DNA of 64,000 bases from Brevundimonas sp. SORGH_AS_0993 (GTDB lineage Bacteria > Pseudomonadota > Alphaproteobacteria > Caulobacterales > Caulobacteraceae): NCBI RefSeq assembly GCF_030818545.1, contig NZ_JAUTAH010000001.1:1989001-2053000 (forward strand), written 5' to 3'. The notes under the pieces are model-generated. The model ran no database searches, was not told the origin of the DNA, and saw only the letters and a list, made by a program, of their open reading frames with translations. The position numbers and the translations under genes are program-made. The first letter of the stretch is position 1. Every line of letters begins with the position of its first letter. Below are positions 37,541-47,045 of the stretch, in pieces.

Positions 37541-38854
37541 TCAACCTACGACCTTCGCGTAAAGATCGCGAAGCTTGAGCTGATAGGCGGCCGGGCTGAA
37601 CGCCTCGGCCTGAACCTTTCCAAGGGTCTCGAAATTAAGCCGCATGTCCGCGTCTGCGTCGAGCGCCTGAATTCCACGAGCGATGGCGCGTGCGTCGTAA
37701 GGATCGACAATCAGCGCCGCGTCCCCAGCGACTTCCGGCAGCGCCCCGCCGGTGGACGTCAGCACAGCGGTCGACAGGGCCATCGATTCCAAAACAGGCA
37801 ATCCAAAGCCCTCATAAAGCGAGGGGAATAATGTCGCCTTCGCGCCACGGACCAAGCTGATCAACAGAGAGAACGGCATATAATCGTATTGTCGGATGCG
37901 GTCTGCATTGGGCCCGCCGTCGCGCTTCACCTGTGCCAGAAGCGCCGTCTCGCCTTCATCCAGCCAAGCCCGACCGCCGATTATTATCAAAGGAGCTCGG
38001 GTTCCTGAAGCCAAGTAAGCCTCAACGATGCGTCCAAGATTCTTCTTAGGTTCGATAGCGCCGAAATGAAGGAAGTAATTCTTCCAACCTAAGTTGAATA
38101 CGCCTTCGAGTTCCATCTCTACTTCGGCTTGTGGCCTATCAGAAAGGGAAGACGGTATGCTTACGGCCTGATATGTATTTGTAACCCGGCGCTCATCGAC
38201 ACCCAGCAAGCGTATCACATCCTGCCGCGTGGTTTCCGACACCACCGCGATATGATCCGCACGGCTCGCGACCTCTCGGCTCAACTTCATGTAGTTGGCT
38301 TTATCGTCCAACGTGGTGTGAGGAAGACGCAACGGTATCAGGTCGTGGAAAGTGTAGATGTTCGCCACGCCCTTAGCATGGAGCGGCAGATTAGCTGTCC
38401 AGTGCATGATGTCGGGCGCCGGAGCGTCGGATGTCGCTGCAAACGAAACAGGCGTTGATCGCCCGTAGGCATGAAAAGCGCGGTTAGCCAGGAAATACAG
38501 ATCCTGGGCGGCCCAGAAACGGTCTGCAGCCGGCATCCCGCCTGAACGCGACGGCCAAATAACCTCCCCCGACGGCATGATTGGATAAGGCGACCGACCA
38601 AGCGGCGACGTGAGCGTATTTCTCCAACGACGCGCCTTTTGCTTACGGTTCAGCTTCTGAGGGGGACGTTCAGCATCAACGAGCATGGCCTCGTTGAGAA
38701 CGTTCTGCGGCTTTTTAACACCAGACGGCCCATAGAGAACCTGCGTCCCCATGCCTAGGGCACGCACATTCTCCAAGAGATTTCGGCCGTATGTCGCGAT
38801 CCCGGAGCCCCTAGCGAGAGCGAGATTAAAGCCGTCAATACAGATCGAGGTCAT
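37541..38854 (-). CDS. GT4 family glycosyltransferase
   Basis: A 437-residue GT-B enzyme. HFGAIEPKKNLGRIVEAYLA marks the nucleotide-sugar domain and SLYEGFGLPVLESMALSTAVL the donor site with E-x7-E. The start MTSICIDGFNLALARGSGIATY is the usual mannosyl/glucosyltransferase N-terminus, so the ATG at 38854 is chosen over the open frame to 38881. It lies upstream of kpsM on the same strand with a 98-base gap, and was the end of the locus before the IS insertion. Confidence 0.88.
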   Translation of the reverse strand: MTSICIDGFNLALARGSGIATYGRNLLENVRALGMGTQVLYGPSGVKKPQNVLNEAMLVDAERPPQKLNRKQKARRWRNTLTSPLGRSPYPIMPSGEVIWPSRSGGMPAADRFWAAQDLYFLANRAFHAYGRSTPVSFAATSDAPAPDIMHWTANLPLHAKGVANIYTFHDLIPLRLPHTTLDDKANYMKLSREVASRADHIAVVSETTRQDVIRLLGVDERRVTNTYQAVSIPSSLSDRPQAEVEMELEGVFNLGWKNYFLHFGAIEPKKNLGRIVEAYLASGTRAPLIIIGGRAWLDEGETALLAQVKRDGGPNADRIRQYDYMPFSLLISLVRGAKATLFPSLYEGFGLPVLESMALSTAVLTSTGGALPEVAGDAALIVDPYDARAIARGIQALDADADMRLNFETLGKVQAEAFSPAAYQLKLRDLYAKVVG

Positions 38855-38920
38855 GGTCACCAGCAAGTATGCCAAAGGCACCTTGGACGATTGTGAAGAC
38901 GGATCGTCAACCCCCTCTAG

Positions 38921-39765
38921 GCTGCGGTGACGATTTAGCTATTTGAGCCATAGCATGATGCTGGCGAGGGTGGTGAAGCCTTTGAAGTTGGAGGCGAGCT
39001 TGTCGTATCGGGTGGCGACGCGCCTGAAGTGCTTGATGTGGCTAAAGAAGCGTTCGACGCGATTGCGCTCCTTGTAGAGGTCGGCTTCGTAGGTGTGTTG
39101 TCGTTTGCGGTGGCGTCGGGGCGGCACGACGGGATCGCCCCCCTGATCGATGATCTTCTTATACAGGCGGTCGCCATCATAGGCCTTGTCGGCAAGGACG
39201 TTCTGGGCGGCCAGACCGTCGATCAGGTCGCAGGCGGGGGCCATGTCGTTCTGCTGGCCCGGCCCGAGCAGGATGCGCACCGGCAGGCCCAGTGCATCTA
39301 CGCAGACGTGGATATTGGTTCCGAAGCCGCCGCGAGAACGGCCAAGCGCCTGGGCGTCCGCCCCCCTTTTTAGCCGCGCGCCGGCGGCCTGGGCATGAGC
39401 CGGATGACGGTCGCGTCGAGCATGACCCATTCCAGGTCGGGCTCGGCGGCGACCGCCTCGAACAGGCGATCCAGAACCCCATCTCGATCCAGCGATAACA
39501 TCGCCGCTTGGCCCCCTGGTAGGGGCCGAACCGCTCCGGCAGGTCACGCCAGCGCCCGCCCGACCGCGCCATCCATAACAACGCATCCACGAACAGCCGA
39601 CCATTGCTGCGCGGACCCCGTTTGCCTTTGCGACCGCCCGGAACGAACGGCTCGATCCGCGCCCACTGGTCGTCCCGAAGAACCTCGCCTTCCATCATCG
39701 CCTCCAAAGAGAAGCGTTGAATCAGAACCTCATCTATCCAGGATATCTTAAATTGTCACCACGGC
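38921..39765 (-). mobile_element. IS5-family insertion sequence with CTAG target duplication
   Basis: An 845-base element. The ends match as inverted repeats over about 16 bases with three mismatches: left GCTGCGGTGACGATTTA, right (reverse) GCCGTGGTGACAATTTA. CTAG flanks it on both sides (38917-38920 and 39766-39769), as expected of a target duplication for the IS5 group. The right CTAG contains the putA stop codon. It carries a transposase on the minus strand. It separates putA from the polysaccharide locus. Confidence 0.9.
38939..39707 (-). pseudogene. IS5-family transposase, frame broken twice
   Basis: DDE transposase read in three frames. Frame one has the N-terminus (DDQWARIEPFVPGGRKGKRG, RWIEMG). 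At the G-run near 39477-39480 the family sequence continues in another frame (DRLFEAVAAEPDLEW, DATVIR). Near 39400 it moves again into the frame with HAQAAGARLKRG, LGRSRGGFGTNIHV and the C-terminal RNRVERFFSHIKHFRRVATR. Each break looks like a single missing base. That may be decay, programmed frameshifting or sequence error; the element is otherwise intact. Confidence 0.8.
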
Positions 39766-42700
39766 CTAGAGATTCAACAGCGCCGGATCCCCGCCTTGCG
39801 CGGCGATGTTGACGCTGATCACCTTTTCAGCCGCGTATCGGATCAGGCTGTTGGGGCCGCCGGCTTTAGGGCCGGTGCCCGACAAGCCCTCGCCGCCGAA
39901 TGGCTGCACGCCGACCACCGCGCCGGTGATCGAGCGGTTGACGTAGACGTTGCCGGCGGGGACCAGATCGACGACTTCGGCGGCGAAGGCTTCGATGCGG
40001 CTGTGGACGCCCAGGGTCAGGCCGTAGCCGCGCGCGGCCAGTTTGGAGGCGACGGTTCTCAGGTCGGCGCTATCGTAGCGATAGATGTGCAGGATAGGGC
40101 CGAAGACCTCGCGTTCGAGGAAGTCGGGCGTCGGGATTTCAGCGATGGTCGGGGCGAACAGGTCGCCTTTCTCGGCGCCTATCGGCAGGGCGGCGCGAGC
40201 GATGATCTTCGCCTCCTTCGACAGTCGCTCGACGTGGGCTTCCAAGGCGCGGCGGGAATCGGGATCGATAACCGGGCCGATGTCGGTCTTGGGATCGGCG
40301 GGGTCGGCGACGGTCTGGACAGCCAGCGCGCCCTTCAAGCCCTCGATCAGGGCGTCGGCCGAATCCTTGGGCACATAGAGGACGCGAAGCGCCGAGCAGC
40401 GCTGGCCGGCCGAGCCGAAGGCCGACTGTATCACATCGTCGATAACCTGTTCCTTCAGCGCCGTCGTGTCGATGAACATGCCGTTCAGGCCGCCGGTCTC
40501 GGCGATGAAGGGGATGATGGCGCCGGGGCGGGCGGCGATGGAGCGGTTGATCGCCGCCGCCGTGTCCGTGCCGCCCGTGAAGGCCACGCCGTCGACGCCC
40601 TGGTGCGTGACCAGGGCGGCGCCGACCGTCTCGCCACGTCCGGGGACCAGGGCCAGCAGGTCGGGTTTCAGACCGGCTTTGTGATACAGGCGCACGGCCT
40701 CTGCGGCGATCAGCGGCGTCTGTTCGGCCGGCTTGGCCAGGACGGCGTTGCCGGCGGCGAGCGCGGCGGCGATCTGGCCGGTGAAGATGGCCAGAGGGAA
40801 GTTCCATGGCGAGATGCAGGCGAAGACGCCGCGTCCGTGCAGGAACAGCTGGTTGGTTTCGCCGGTCGGCCCCTTCAGGGTTTCGGGCGCCGAGAAGTCG
40901 CGTTCGGCCAGCAGGGCGTAGTAGCGGCAGAAGTCGGCGGCCTCGCGCACCTCGGCGACGCCGTCGTTAAGCGTCTTGCCCGCCTCGCGGCTGAGCAGGG
41001 CGACCAGGCGATCCATGTCCGCCTCCAGCGCCTCCCCCATGGCGCGCAGGATCACGGCGCGTTTGGCGCCGCCCTGACGGTCCCAGGAGACCTGGGCGTT
41101 GGCGGCGGCTTCAACAGCGGCGTCGATGTCGGCTTCGGTCGCTTCCGACACATGGCCCAGCACCTGAGTGCGATCGAACGGATTGGTCACATCCTGGGCG
41201 TTGATCCCGGCGCGCAGGCGTCCGCCGATCAGAGGACCGGAGGTCAGCTTTTCGCGATCAACCAACTGCAGCGCCTTAGCGTGGGCTTCACGGTCTGCGG
41301 CCTGGCTGTAGTCGCGGCCGAGGGAGTTCTGACGATCGCCGTACATGTTTTTCGGAACCGGAATCTTGGGGTGACGGTCGGGCGCCTGCTCGACCAGGGA
41401 GATGGGATCGGCCGCGACGGCCGAGGCGGGCACACGCTCGTCCAGCAAGGCGTGGACGAAGGAGGAGTTGGCGCCGTTTTCCAGGAGGCGCCGCACCAGA
41501 TAGGGCAGCAGTTCTTCGTGGCCCCCGACAGGCGCATAGGCGCGTACGATCACCGTCTCGTCGGACCATTTGTCGATGGCGGCGTCATACAGCGCCTCGC
41601 CCATGCCGTGCAGGCGCTGATGCTCGACCGTGACGCCACGATCGCGCGCCATGCGGCGCACGGCGGCCAGGGTGTGGGCGTTGTGGCTGGCGAACTGGCT
41701 GTAGATCGCCGGCGCGGCCTCGATCATCGCCTTGGCGCAGACCAGATAGTTCAGATCGGTCGCCGCCTTGGTGGTGAAGACCGGATAGTCGGTGCGGCCG
41801 AAGACCTGGGCGCGCTTGATCTCGGTGTCCCAATAGGCGCCCTTGACCAGACGCACCATCAGGCGACGGCCCGAACGGCGGGCCAGGTCGGCGACCCGCT
41901 GGATCGTCTCCAGACCCCGCTTCTGATAGGCCTGAACCGCCAGACCCAGGCCGGTCCAGCCACCCAGCGACGGCTCATGCGCCAGTCGGGCCAGCAGCTT
42001 CAGCGACAGGGCCAGACGGTCCGCCTCCTCGGCGTCGATCGTATAGTTGATGTCATATTTGGCGGCGATCTGGGCCAGGCGCAGGATGCGTGGATAGAGG
42101 GTCGCCCACACATCGTCCTCGTGCGTCGCCTCATAACGGGGCGACAGGGCCGACAGCTTCACCGACACGCCGTGGCCGTGCTCCGGCCCCTGGCCCTTTG
42201 AGGTCTTGCCCACCGCCTCGATGGCGTCGGCGTAGATGGTTTCGTAGCGATCCGCGTCGGCCATGGTCCGGGCGCCTTCGCCCAGCATGTCGAAACTGCA
42301 CAGCCAGCCTTCCTTGTTCGACCGCTTCAGCGCCGCCTGAATGGTGCGGCCCACGACGAACTGCTCGCCCATGATCTTGACGGCGGTGGCCACGGCCTGA
42401 CGGATGACCGGCTCGCCGATCCGGCCCGCGATCCGTTTCAGGAAGCCGGACAGGTCGGTGCGCGCCTCCTCGTCCACATCGACCAGCTTGCCGGTCAGCA
42501 TCAGGCCCCAGGTCGAGGCGTTGACGAACAGGCTGTCGGACTGGCCGAGGTGTGCCGCCCAGTCGGCCGAGCCGATCTTTTCGGCGATCAGGCGGTCGCG
42601 CGTCTCCTCGTCCGGCACGCGCAGCAGGGCCTCGGCCAGACACATGAGGGCCAGACCCTCGCGGGTGCCCAGGCTGAACTGCTGCAGGAAGCTTTCGACC

Positions 42701-42921
42701 ACTCCCTGTTTCTTCTGGCTGCGGCGCGCGTGCTCGACCAGGGCCGTAGCCTCGGCGACGACGGCGCGACGTTCGTCCGCATTCAGGGGGATGCGGGCCA
42801 GGTTGGCGGCGACGGCCGCGCGCTCGTCGCGGAACTTGTCGTGGTCCAGCCCGTCCCAGGCGGCCAGGCTCGAAGGCGTGAAGGCTGAAGCGGTCATGGC
42901 GGACAAATCCTGTGGATTCAT
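39766..42921 (-). CDS. putA: Bifunctional proline dehydrogenase / glutamate-semialdehyde dehydrogenase PutA
   Basis: A 1051-residue enzyme that oxidises proline to glutamate. Residues about 80-480 form the FAD-dependent proline dehydrogenase ([35 protein letters not shown]). Residues about 560-1030 form the P5C dehydrogenase with the general-base Glu in IAETGGLN and the nucleophile Cys in [12 protein letters not shown]. There is no N-terminal ribbon-helix-helix domain, so it is not a self-regulating trifunctional PutA; a divergent Lrp-type gene probably controls it. AGGAG directly abuts the first ATG, so the second ATG (42897) may be the real start. The stop codon lies inside the IS target site. 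Confidence 0.96.
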   Translation of the reverse strand: MNPQDLSAMTASAFTPSSLAAWDGLDHDKFRDERAAVAANLARIPLNADERRAVVAEATALVEHARRSQKKQGVVESFLQQFSLGTREGLALMCLAEALLRVPDEETRDRLIAEKIGSADWAAHLGQSDSLFVNASTWGLMLTGKLVDVDEEARTDLSGFLKRIAGRIGEPVIRQAVATAVKIMGEQFVVGRTIQAALKRSNKEGWLCSFDMLGEGARTMADADRYETIYADAIEAVGKTSKGQGPEHGHGVSVKLSALSPRYEATHEDDVWATLYPRILRLAQIAAKYDINYTIDAEEADRLALSLKLLARLAHEPSLGGWTGLGLAVQAYQKRGLETIQRVADLARRSGRRLMVRLVKGAYWDTEIKRAQVFGRTDYPVFTTKAATDLNYLVCAKAMIEAAPAIYSQFASHNAHTLAAVRRMARDRGVTVEHQRLHGMGEALYDAAIDKWSDETVIVRAYAPVGGHEELLPYLVRRLLENGANSSFVHALLDERVPASAVAADPISLVEQAPDRHPKIPVPKNMYGDRQNSLGRDYSQAADREAHAKALQLVDREKLTSGPLIGGRLRAGINAQDVTNPFDRTQVLGHVSEATEADIDAAVEAAANAQVSWDRQGGAKRAVILRAMGEALEADMDRLVALLSREAGKTLNDGVAEVREAADFCRYYALLAERDFSAPETLKGPTGETNQLFLHGRGVFACISPWNFPLAIFTGQIAAALAAGNAVLAKPAEQTPLIAAEAVRLYHKAGLKPDLLALVPGRGETVGAALVTHQGVDGVAFTGGTDTAAAINRSIAARPGAIIPFIAETGGLNGMFIDTTALKEQVIDDVIQSAFGSAGQRCSALRVLYVPKDSADALIEGLKGALAVQTVADPADPKTDIGPVIDPDSRRALEAHVERLSKEAKIIARAALPIGAEKGDLFAPTIAEIPTPDFLEREVFGPILHIYRYDSADLRTVASKLAARGYGLTLGVHSRIEAFAAEVVDLVPAGNVYVNRSITGAVVGVQPFGGEGLSGTGPKAGGPNSLIRYAAEKVISVNIAAQGGDPALLNL

Positions 42922-43006
42922 CTCCTATATGTCGGAGTTCATTGAAAGTGCTTCGTATGATAGATCATCAAGCCGAAGATCATTCGCATTCAAGGGCGCT
43001 TTTCCG
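42922..43006. promoter_or_regulatory. putA / Lrp-type regulator divergent promoter region
   Basis: An 85-base gap between divergent genes that is clearly more AT rich than both. It contains the palindrome TGATAGATCA (42958-42967) within a wider CTTCG...CGAAG arrangement. Lrp-family regulators of putA bind AT-rich inverted sites in such gaps, so this is the likely operator. That is inference from layout. Confidence 0.45.
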
Positions 43007-43468
43007 ATGATCGATATCGACGCCGTGGATCGCCGCATCCTGCGGGTGCTGCAAACCGACGCCCGCATCTCCAACGCCGAACTGGCCCGGCGCTGCAATC
43101 TGTCGCCCGCCGCCTGTTTCGAACGGGTGCGCCGCCTGCGCGACAAGAAGGTCATCACCGGGTACGCCGCCATGATCGACCCGGCTCAGGTTGGTCGAGA
43201 CCTGCTGATCTTCGTCGAAGTCCTGCTGGACCGCACCACCGGCGACGTCTTCGAAGCCTTCGCCGCCGCCGTCCGCAGTCAGCCGGAGGTGCTGGAGTGC
43301 CACATGGTCGCCGGCGGCTTCGACTACCTGATCAAGGCCCGCGTCGGCGACATGGACGCCTATCGCGCCTTCTTGGGCGACGTGTTGGTGCGCATGCCCG
43401 GGGTGCGGGAGACGCGGACCTATGCGGTGTTGGAAGAGGTCAAATCGACGACGGTGTTGCCGCTCTAG
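43007..43468 (+). CDS. putR: Lrp/AsnC family transcriptional regulator, probable putA activator
   Basis: A 153-residue regulator: N-terminal helix-turn-helix (NAELARRCNLSPAACFERVRRL, about 24-45) and a C-terminal RAM ligand-binding domain (VLECHMVAGGFDYLIKARVGDM). Divergent from putA, the arrangement of PutR-type regulators that activate putA when proline is present. The ATG at 43007 gives the standard family N-terminus (MIDIDAVDRRILRVLQ); the frame is open much further upstream only because it overlaps putA on the other strand. The symbol rests on family plus position. Confidence 0.88.
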   Translation: MIDIDAVDRRILRVLQTDARISNAELARRCNLSPAACFERVRRLRDKKVITGYAAMIDPAQVGRDLLIFVEVLLDRTTGDVFEAFAAAVRSQPEVLECHMVAGGFDYLIKARVGDMDAYRAFLGDVLVRMPGVRETRTYAVLEEVKSTTVLPL

Positions 43469-43596
43469 CCGCCGCGTCAATGCGTAGAGCGAACAGCATT
43501 TGATCGGTCTACAACTTTGGATGGGCGAAATAGGATGACGCCGCCAAGCTCCCGACCTAAGATACCGGTCAGACTGAAAGCTCATAGCGTTGATAA

Positions 43597-45813
43597 ATGG
43601 CCACCATCTATCCCGTCATCATGTGCGGCGGCTCCGGAACGCGTCTTTGGCCTGCGTCCAGGCCGTCCCTTCCGAAACAATTTATTCCGTTGGCCGGCAA
43701 TCGCTCGTTGTTCCAGGAGACGGTGAGCCGCGTCGCCGCCTTGGCTCAGAAAGGCCAATTGGTTGTGGTTGGCGGCATCGGCCACAGGGCCGCTATTCAA
43801 GACCAACTCGACGAGATCGGCGTATCGGCGGTGATTTTGCTTGAGCCGGAAGGGCGCGATTCATCGGCCGCCATGGCCGCAGCCGCGCTTTGGACGGCGG
43901 ATCGCTCTCAGGACGCGGTCAATCTGTTCGTCGCCTCCGACCACCATATTCCCGACGACGAAGCCTTCCGAAAAGCGGTTGTCACGGCCGCAGCCGCAGC
44001 CAGCGAAGGGCGTATCGTCACGCTGGGCGTCGTTCCGACCGAGCCCTCGTCGGCCTATGGCTATATCGCCCCGTCCGGTCCTGGGCTGTCCGAAGTCTCG
44101 GCGTTTGTCGAAAAGCCGGACACCGAAACTGCACGACGCTACATCGCCGACGGCTATCTTTGGAACAGCGGCAATTTCATCGTCCGCGCCGACGTCCTCG
44201 TGGAGGAGATTCAACGACGGGCCGCAGCGGTGAACACAGCGGTTCGCAACGGGCTTGGCCAGGCCGATGTCGATGGCGACTGCCTGACTCTCGGGTCCGG
44301 CTTTTTGGCGGCCCCGAAGATTTCGATCGACTACGCGGTTATGGAGAAGACCAGTCGGGCTTCAGTTCTGCCTGTCCAGTTCGCCTGGTCCGACCTTGGC
44401 GCATGGGACTCGGTTCACGCATCGGGCGAAGGCGATGTCGGATTGCACGTGCTGGAGGATTCGGAAGGCTGCCTGGTGCGCGCCTGCGACGGCGTCATGG
44501 TCGCCGCCATTGGGTTGCGCGATGTCGGCATCATCGTTGAGCGTGACGCCGTCCTCGTTACCGACCTGAAAAAGAGCCAGGACGTCAAAAAGGTGGTCGA
44601 GCGCCTGCGGAGGCTGTCGCCTCAACACCTCGACTTCCCCAAGGCCGAGCCTCTGGAGACCTTGAACGACGGCGCCCTTCGGCTGACGACCTGGCTGAGA
44701 CAGGCGGCGTTGCCTGTTTGGGCAAGCCTGGGCCAGGATCGCAACGGCAGCTTCGAGGAAGTCCTGGCTCTTGACGGCCGGCACGTCGCAACCGCCCGTC
44801 GCGCCCGTGTTCAGGCCCGCCAACTGCAGGTCTATGCCGAAGCGGGACGGCAGGGATGGCGAGGGCCATGGCGCGCCACTGTCGACGCTGGCCTGGAAAG
44901 CCTCGCCGCCAACTATCTTCGTCCAGACGGCCAGATGCGCACCGTCGTGGCCCCGGATGGGTCGCCAATCGATGAAACGGCCATGGTCTATGACCAGGCG
45001 TTTCTGATGTTCGCGCTCGCGTGCGCATCCAGCGCGACGGCTGACTATGCGTTGCAATCCAAGGCCGCAGCCGTTCGCGATCTTCTGATCAAGTCGGCTG
45101 ACGCTGAAGGCGGCATTAAGGAGAATGGTCGTCACCCCTATCAGTCGAACGCCCATATGCACCTGCTGGAAGCCGCTCTGGCGTGGGAAGAGATCGGCGG
45201 CGACAAGGCTTGGTCCGAACTGGCGGACCGCATCGTCGGCTTGGCGCGAAGCCGGTTCATGGACGTCGAAACCGGCGCTCTGAGAGAATTCTTCCAATCC
45301 GACTGGTCGCCGGCGGCCGGAGAGGATGGTCGCCTGATCGAGCCAGGACACCAGTTCGAATGGGCGTGGCTTATCGCGCGATACGGCCGGCGTCGCGGTG
45401 ACGCCGCTGCGATGAAGGATGCTTGGCGACTTTATGAGAACGGAGGGCGCGGAGTGGATCTGAAGCGCGGAATCGCCGTCGACGCCATGAATATCGATGG
45501 CGGCGTGCGAAGCGGTCGGGCCAGACTATGGCCCCAGACGGAGTGGCTGAAGGCCTCCCTGATTCTCGCCGAACTCAGCGACGGCTCAAAACGCATCGAG
45601 TGCCTGGACCAAGCCGCCAGAGCACAGAGGGCGGTATGGCGGTATCTCACGCCGCAAGGGCTGTGGCGCGACAAGCTGTTGGAGAACGACGACTTCATCG
45701 ACGAGCCCGCCCCGGCCAGCTCATTTTACCACATCATGGCGGCGCACGGCCAGTTGCTGGCGACAGCGACGGCGGTGGGCATGGCGAACGTTGAAAGCCT
45801 TCGACTGGTCTAA
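43597..45813 (+). CDS. Mannose-1-phosphate guanylyltransferase fused to an AGE/mannose-isomerase-like domain
   Basis: A 738-residue fusion. Residues 1-345 are a ManC-type nucleotidyltransferase (MCGGSGTRLWPASRPSLPKQF, FVEKPDTETA and WNSGNF) that makes GDP-mannose from mannose-1-phosphate and GTP. Residues about 370-738 form an alpha/alpha barrel of the AGE epimerase / mannose-isomerase group (NAHMHLLEAALAWEE, FEWAWLIARYGRR, LWPQTEWLKASLI), with conserved His and Glu positions. The usual ManC C-terminal partner is a cupin isomerase; here a different fold seems to fill that place. With the phosphomannomutase downstream it would cover fructose-6-phosphate to GDP-mannose. Confidence 0.88.
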   Translation: MATIYPVIMCGGSGTRLWPASRPSLPKQFIPLAGNRSLFQETVSRVAALAQKGQLVVVGGIGHRAAIQDQLDEIGVSAVILLEPEGRDSSAAMAAAALWTADRSQDAVNLFVASDHHIPDDEAFRKAVVTAAAAASEGRIVTLGVVPTEPSSAYGYIAPSGPGLSEVSAFVEKPDTETARRYIADGYLWNSGNFIVRADVLVEEIQRRAAAVNTAVRNGLGQADVDGDCLTLGSGFLAAPKISIDYAVMEKTSRASVLPVQFAWSDLGAWDSVHASGEGDVGLHVLEDSEGCLVRACDGVMVAAIGLRDVGIIVERDAVLVTDLKKSQDVKKVVERLRRLSPQHLDFPKAEPLETLNDGALRLTTWLRQAALPVWASLGQDRNGSFEEVLALDGRHVATARRARVQARQLQVYAEAGRQGWRGPWRATVDAGLESLAANYLRPDGQMRTVVAPDGSPIDETAMVYDQAFLMFALACASSATADYALQSKAAAVRDLLIKSADAEGGIKENGRHPYQSNAHMHLLEAALAWEEIGGDKAWSELADRIVGLARSRFMDVETGALREFFQSDWSPAAGEDGRLIEPGHQFEWAWLIARYGRRRGDAAAMKDAWRLYENGGRGVDLKRGIAVDAMNIDGGVRSGRARLWPQTEWLKASLILAELSDGSKRIECLDQAARAQRAVWRYLTPQGLWRDKLLENDDFIDEPAPASSFYHIMAAHGQLLATATAVGMANVESLRLV

Positions 45814-45922
45814 TTGGTCATCCAACGGCTTAGGCGGTCCATTGTATGACCGTCTCGCCTTCGTCATGCGAACCGTCTAGAAGTTCCGCCCTTACTCAAC
45901 GGCTCAGGGTCCGCCCGCCTCA

Positions 45923-47008
45923 ATGCGCATCGTTCTGGCCACCGACGCCTGGGAACCTCAGGTCAACGGCGTCGTCCGCACCCTGACCCGCACGGTCGCG
46001 GAGTGCCGCGCCATGGGTCATGAGGTCGAAGTCATCGAACCCAGCCTGTTCAAGACCATCCCCTGCCCCACCTATCCGGAGATCCGGTTGGCGCTGGGGG
46101 CGGAGGAAGAGATCCGCGAGATGCTGCGCGCCTTCGAGCCAGAGGCGGTTCATGTCGCGACCGAAGGCCCCATCGGCATCGCCACGCGCCGCATCTGCGT
46201 GGAATGGAAGCTGCCGTTCACGACCAGCTATCACACCAAATTCCCCGAATATGTCTCGGCGCGGTTCCCGATCCCGGTCCAGGTCGGCTACGCCTATATG
46301 AAATGGTTCCACAAGCCGTCGGGCCGGCTGATGGTGGCGACGCCGACCCTGCGCGACGAACTGGTCGAGCATGGATTCAAGAACGTTTCCCCCTGGTCGC
46401 GCGGCGTGGACACCGATGTGTTCAACCCCGATCTGGACCGCATCTACGACGAACTGGGCGGAAAAGACTGGCCCCGCCCTTTCTTCCTGAACGTCGGCCG
46501 GGTGGCGGTCGAGAAGAACATCGAATCCTTTCTTCAGCTGGACCTGCCCGGCACCAAGATCGTGGTCGGCGACGGCCCCGCTCGCGCCGAGCTGCAGGAG
46601 AAATATCCCGAAGCCAAGTTCCTGGGCGCCCGGTTCGGCGACGAACTGGCCCGCTGTTTCCGCGACGCCGATGTGTTCGTCTTCCCCAGTTGGACCGACA
46701 CCTTCGGCCTGGTGATCCTTGAGGCCATGGCCACCGGCACGCCGGTCGCCGCCTATCCGGCGCATGGCCCCATCGACATCATCCCGGGATCGGGCGCCGG
46801 GGCGATCGACAAGGACCTGAAGACCGCCTGCCTGGCCTGCCTCGATCTCGATCGAAAGGCGGTGCGCGCCTATGCGGAGAAGTTCAGCTGGCGCGCCTCG
46901 GCCGAGCAGTTCGTCGAAAACCTGCAACCCTATCCCGAACCCGAGCGCGGCCGCTTCTGGCGTCGCCTGCGGCGCATCGCCCGTATTCGCAAACGGGCCG
47001 CCGCCTGA
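45923..47008 (+). CDS. GT4 family glycosyltransferase (MgtA/SqdX-like)
   Basis: A 361-residue GT-B enzyme. MRIVLATDAWEPQVNGVVRTL and HVATEGPIGIATRR at the acceptor side and FVFPSWTDTFGLVILEAMATG at the donor site are typical of GT4 enzymes that glycosylate diacylglycerol or start glycan chains. A basic tail (RRLRRIARIRKRAA) may hold it to the membrane. It sits between the ManC fusion and the phosphomannomutase, so GDP-mannose is the likely donor, and a mannosyl-lipid or a surface glycan the likely product. This is inferred. Confidence 0.85.
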   Translation: MRIVLATDAWEPQVNGVVRTLTRTVAECRAMGHEVEVIEPSLFKTIPCPTYPEIRLALGAEEEIREMLRAFEPEAVHVATEGPIGIATRRICVEWKLPFTTSYHTKFPEYVSARFPIPVQVGYAYMKWFHKPSGRLMVATPTLRDELVEHGFKNVSPWSRGVDTDVFNPDLDRIYDELGGKDWPRPFFLNVGRVAVEKNIESFLQLDLPGTKIVVGDGPARAELQEKYPEAKFLGARFGDELARCFRDADVFVFPSWTDTFGLVILEAMATGTPVAAYPAHGPIDIIPGSGAGAIDKDLKTACLACLDLDRKAVRAYAEKFSWRASAEQFVENLQPYPEPERGRFWRRLRRIARIRKRAAA

Positions 47009-47045
47009 TCGACCGGCCCGTCGAGCCTCCCCCCTAGGACAAGCC

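Noticed and set aside
39796-42201. 801-codon plus-strand open frame opposite putA
   Set aside because: Composition and lack of recognisable motifs mark it as the antisense shadow of putA.
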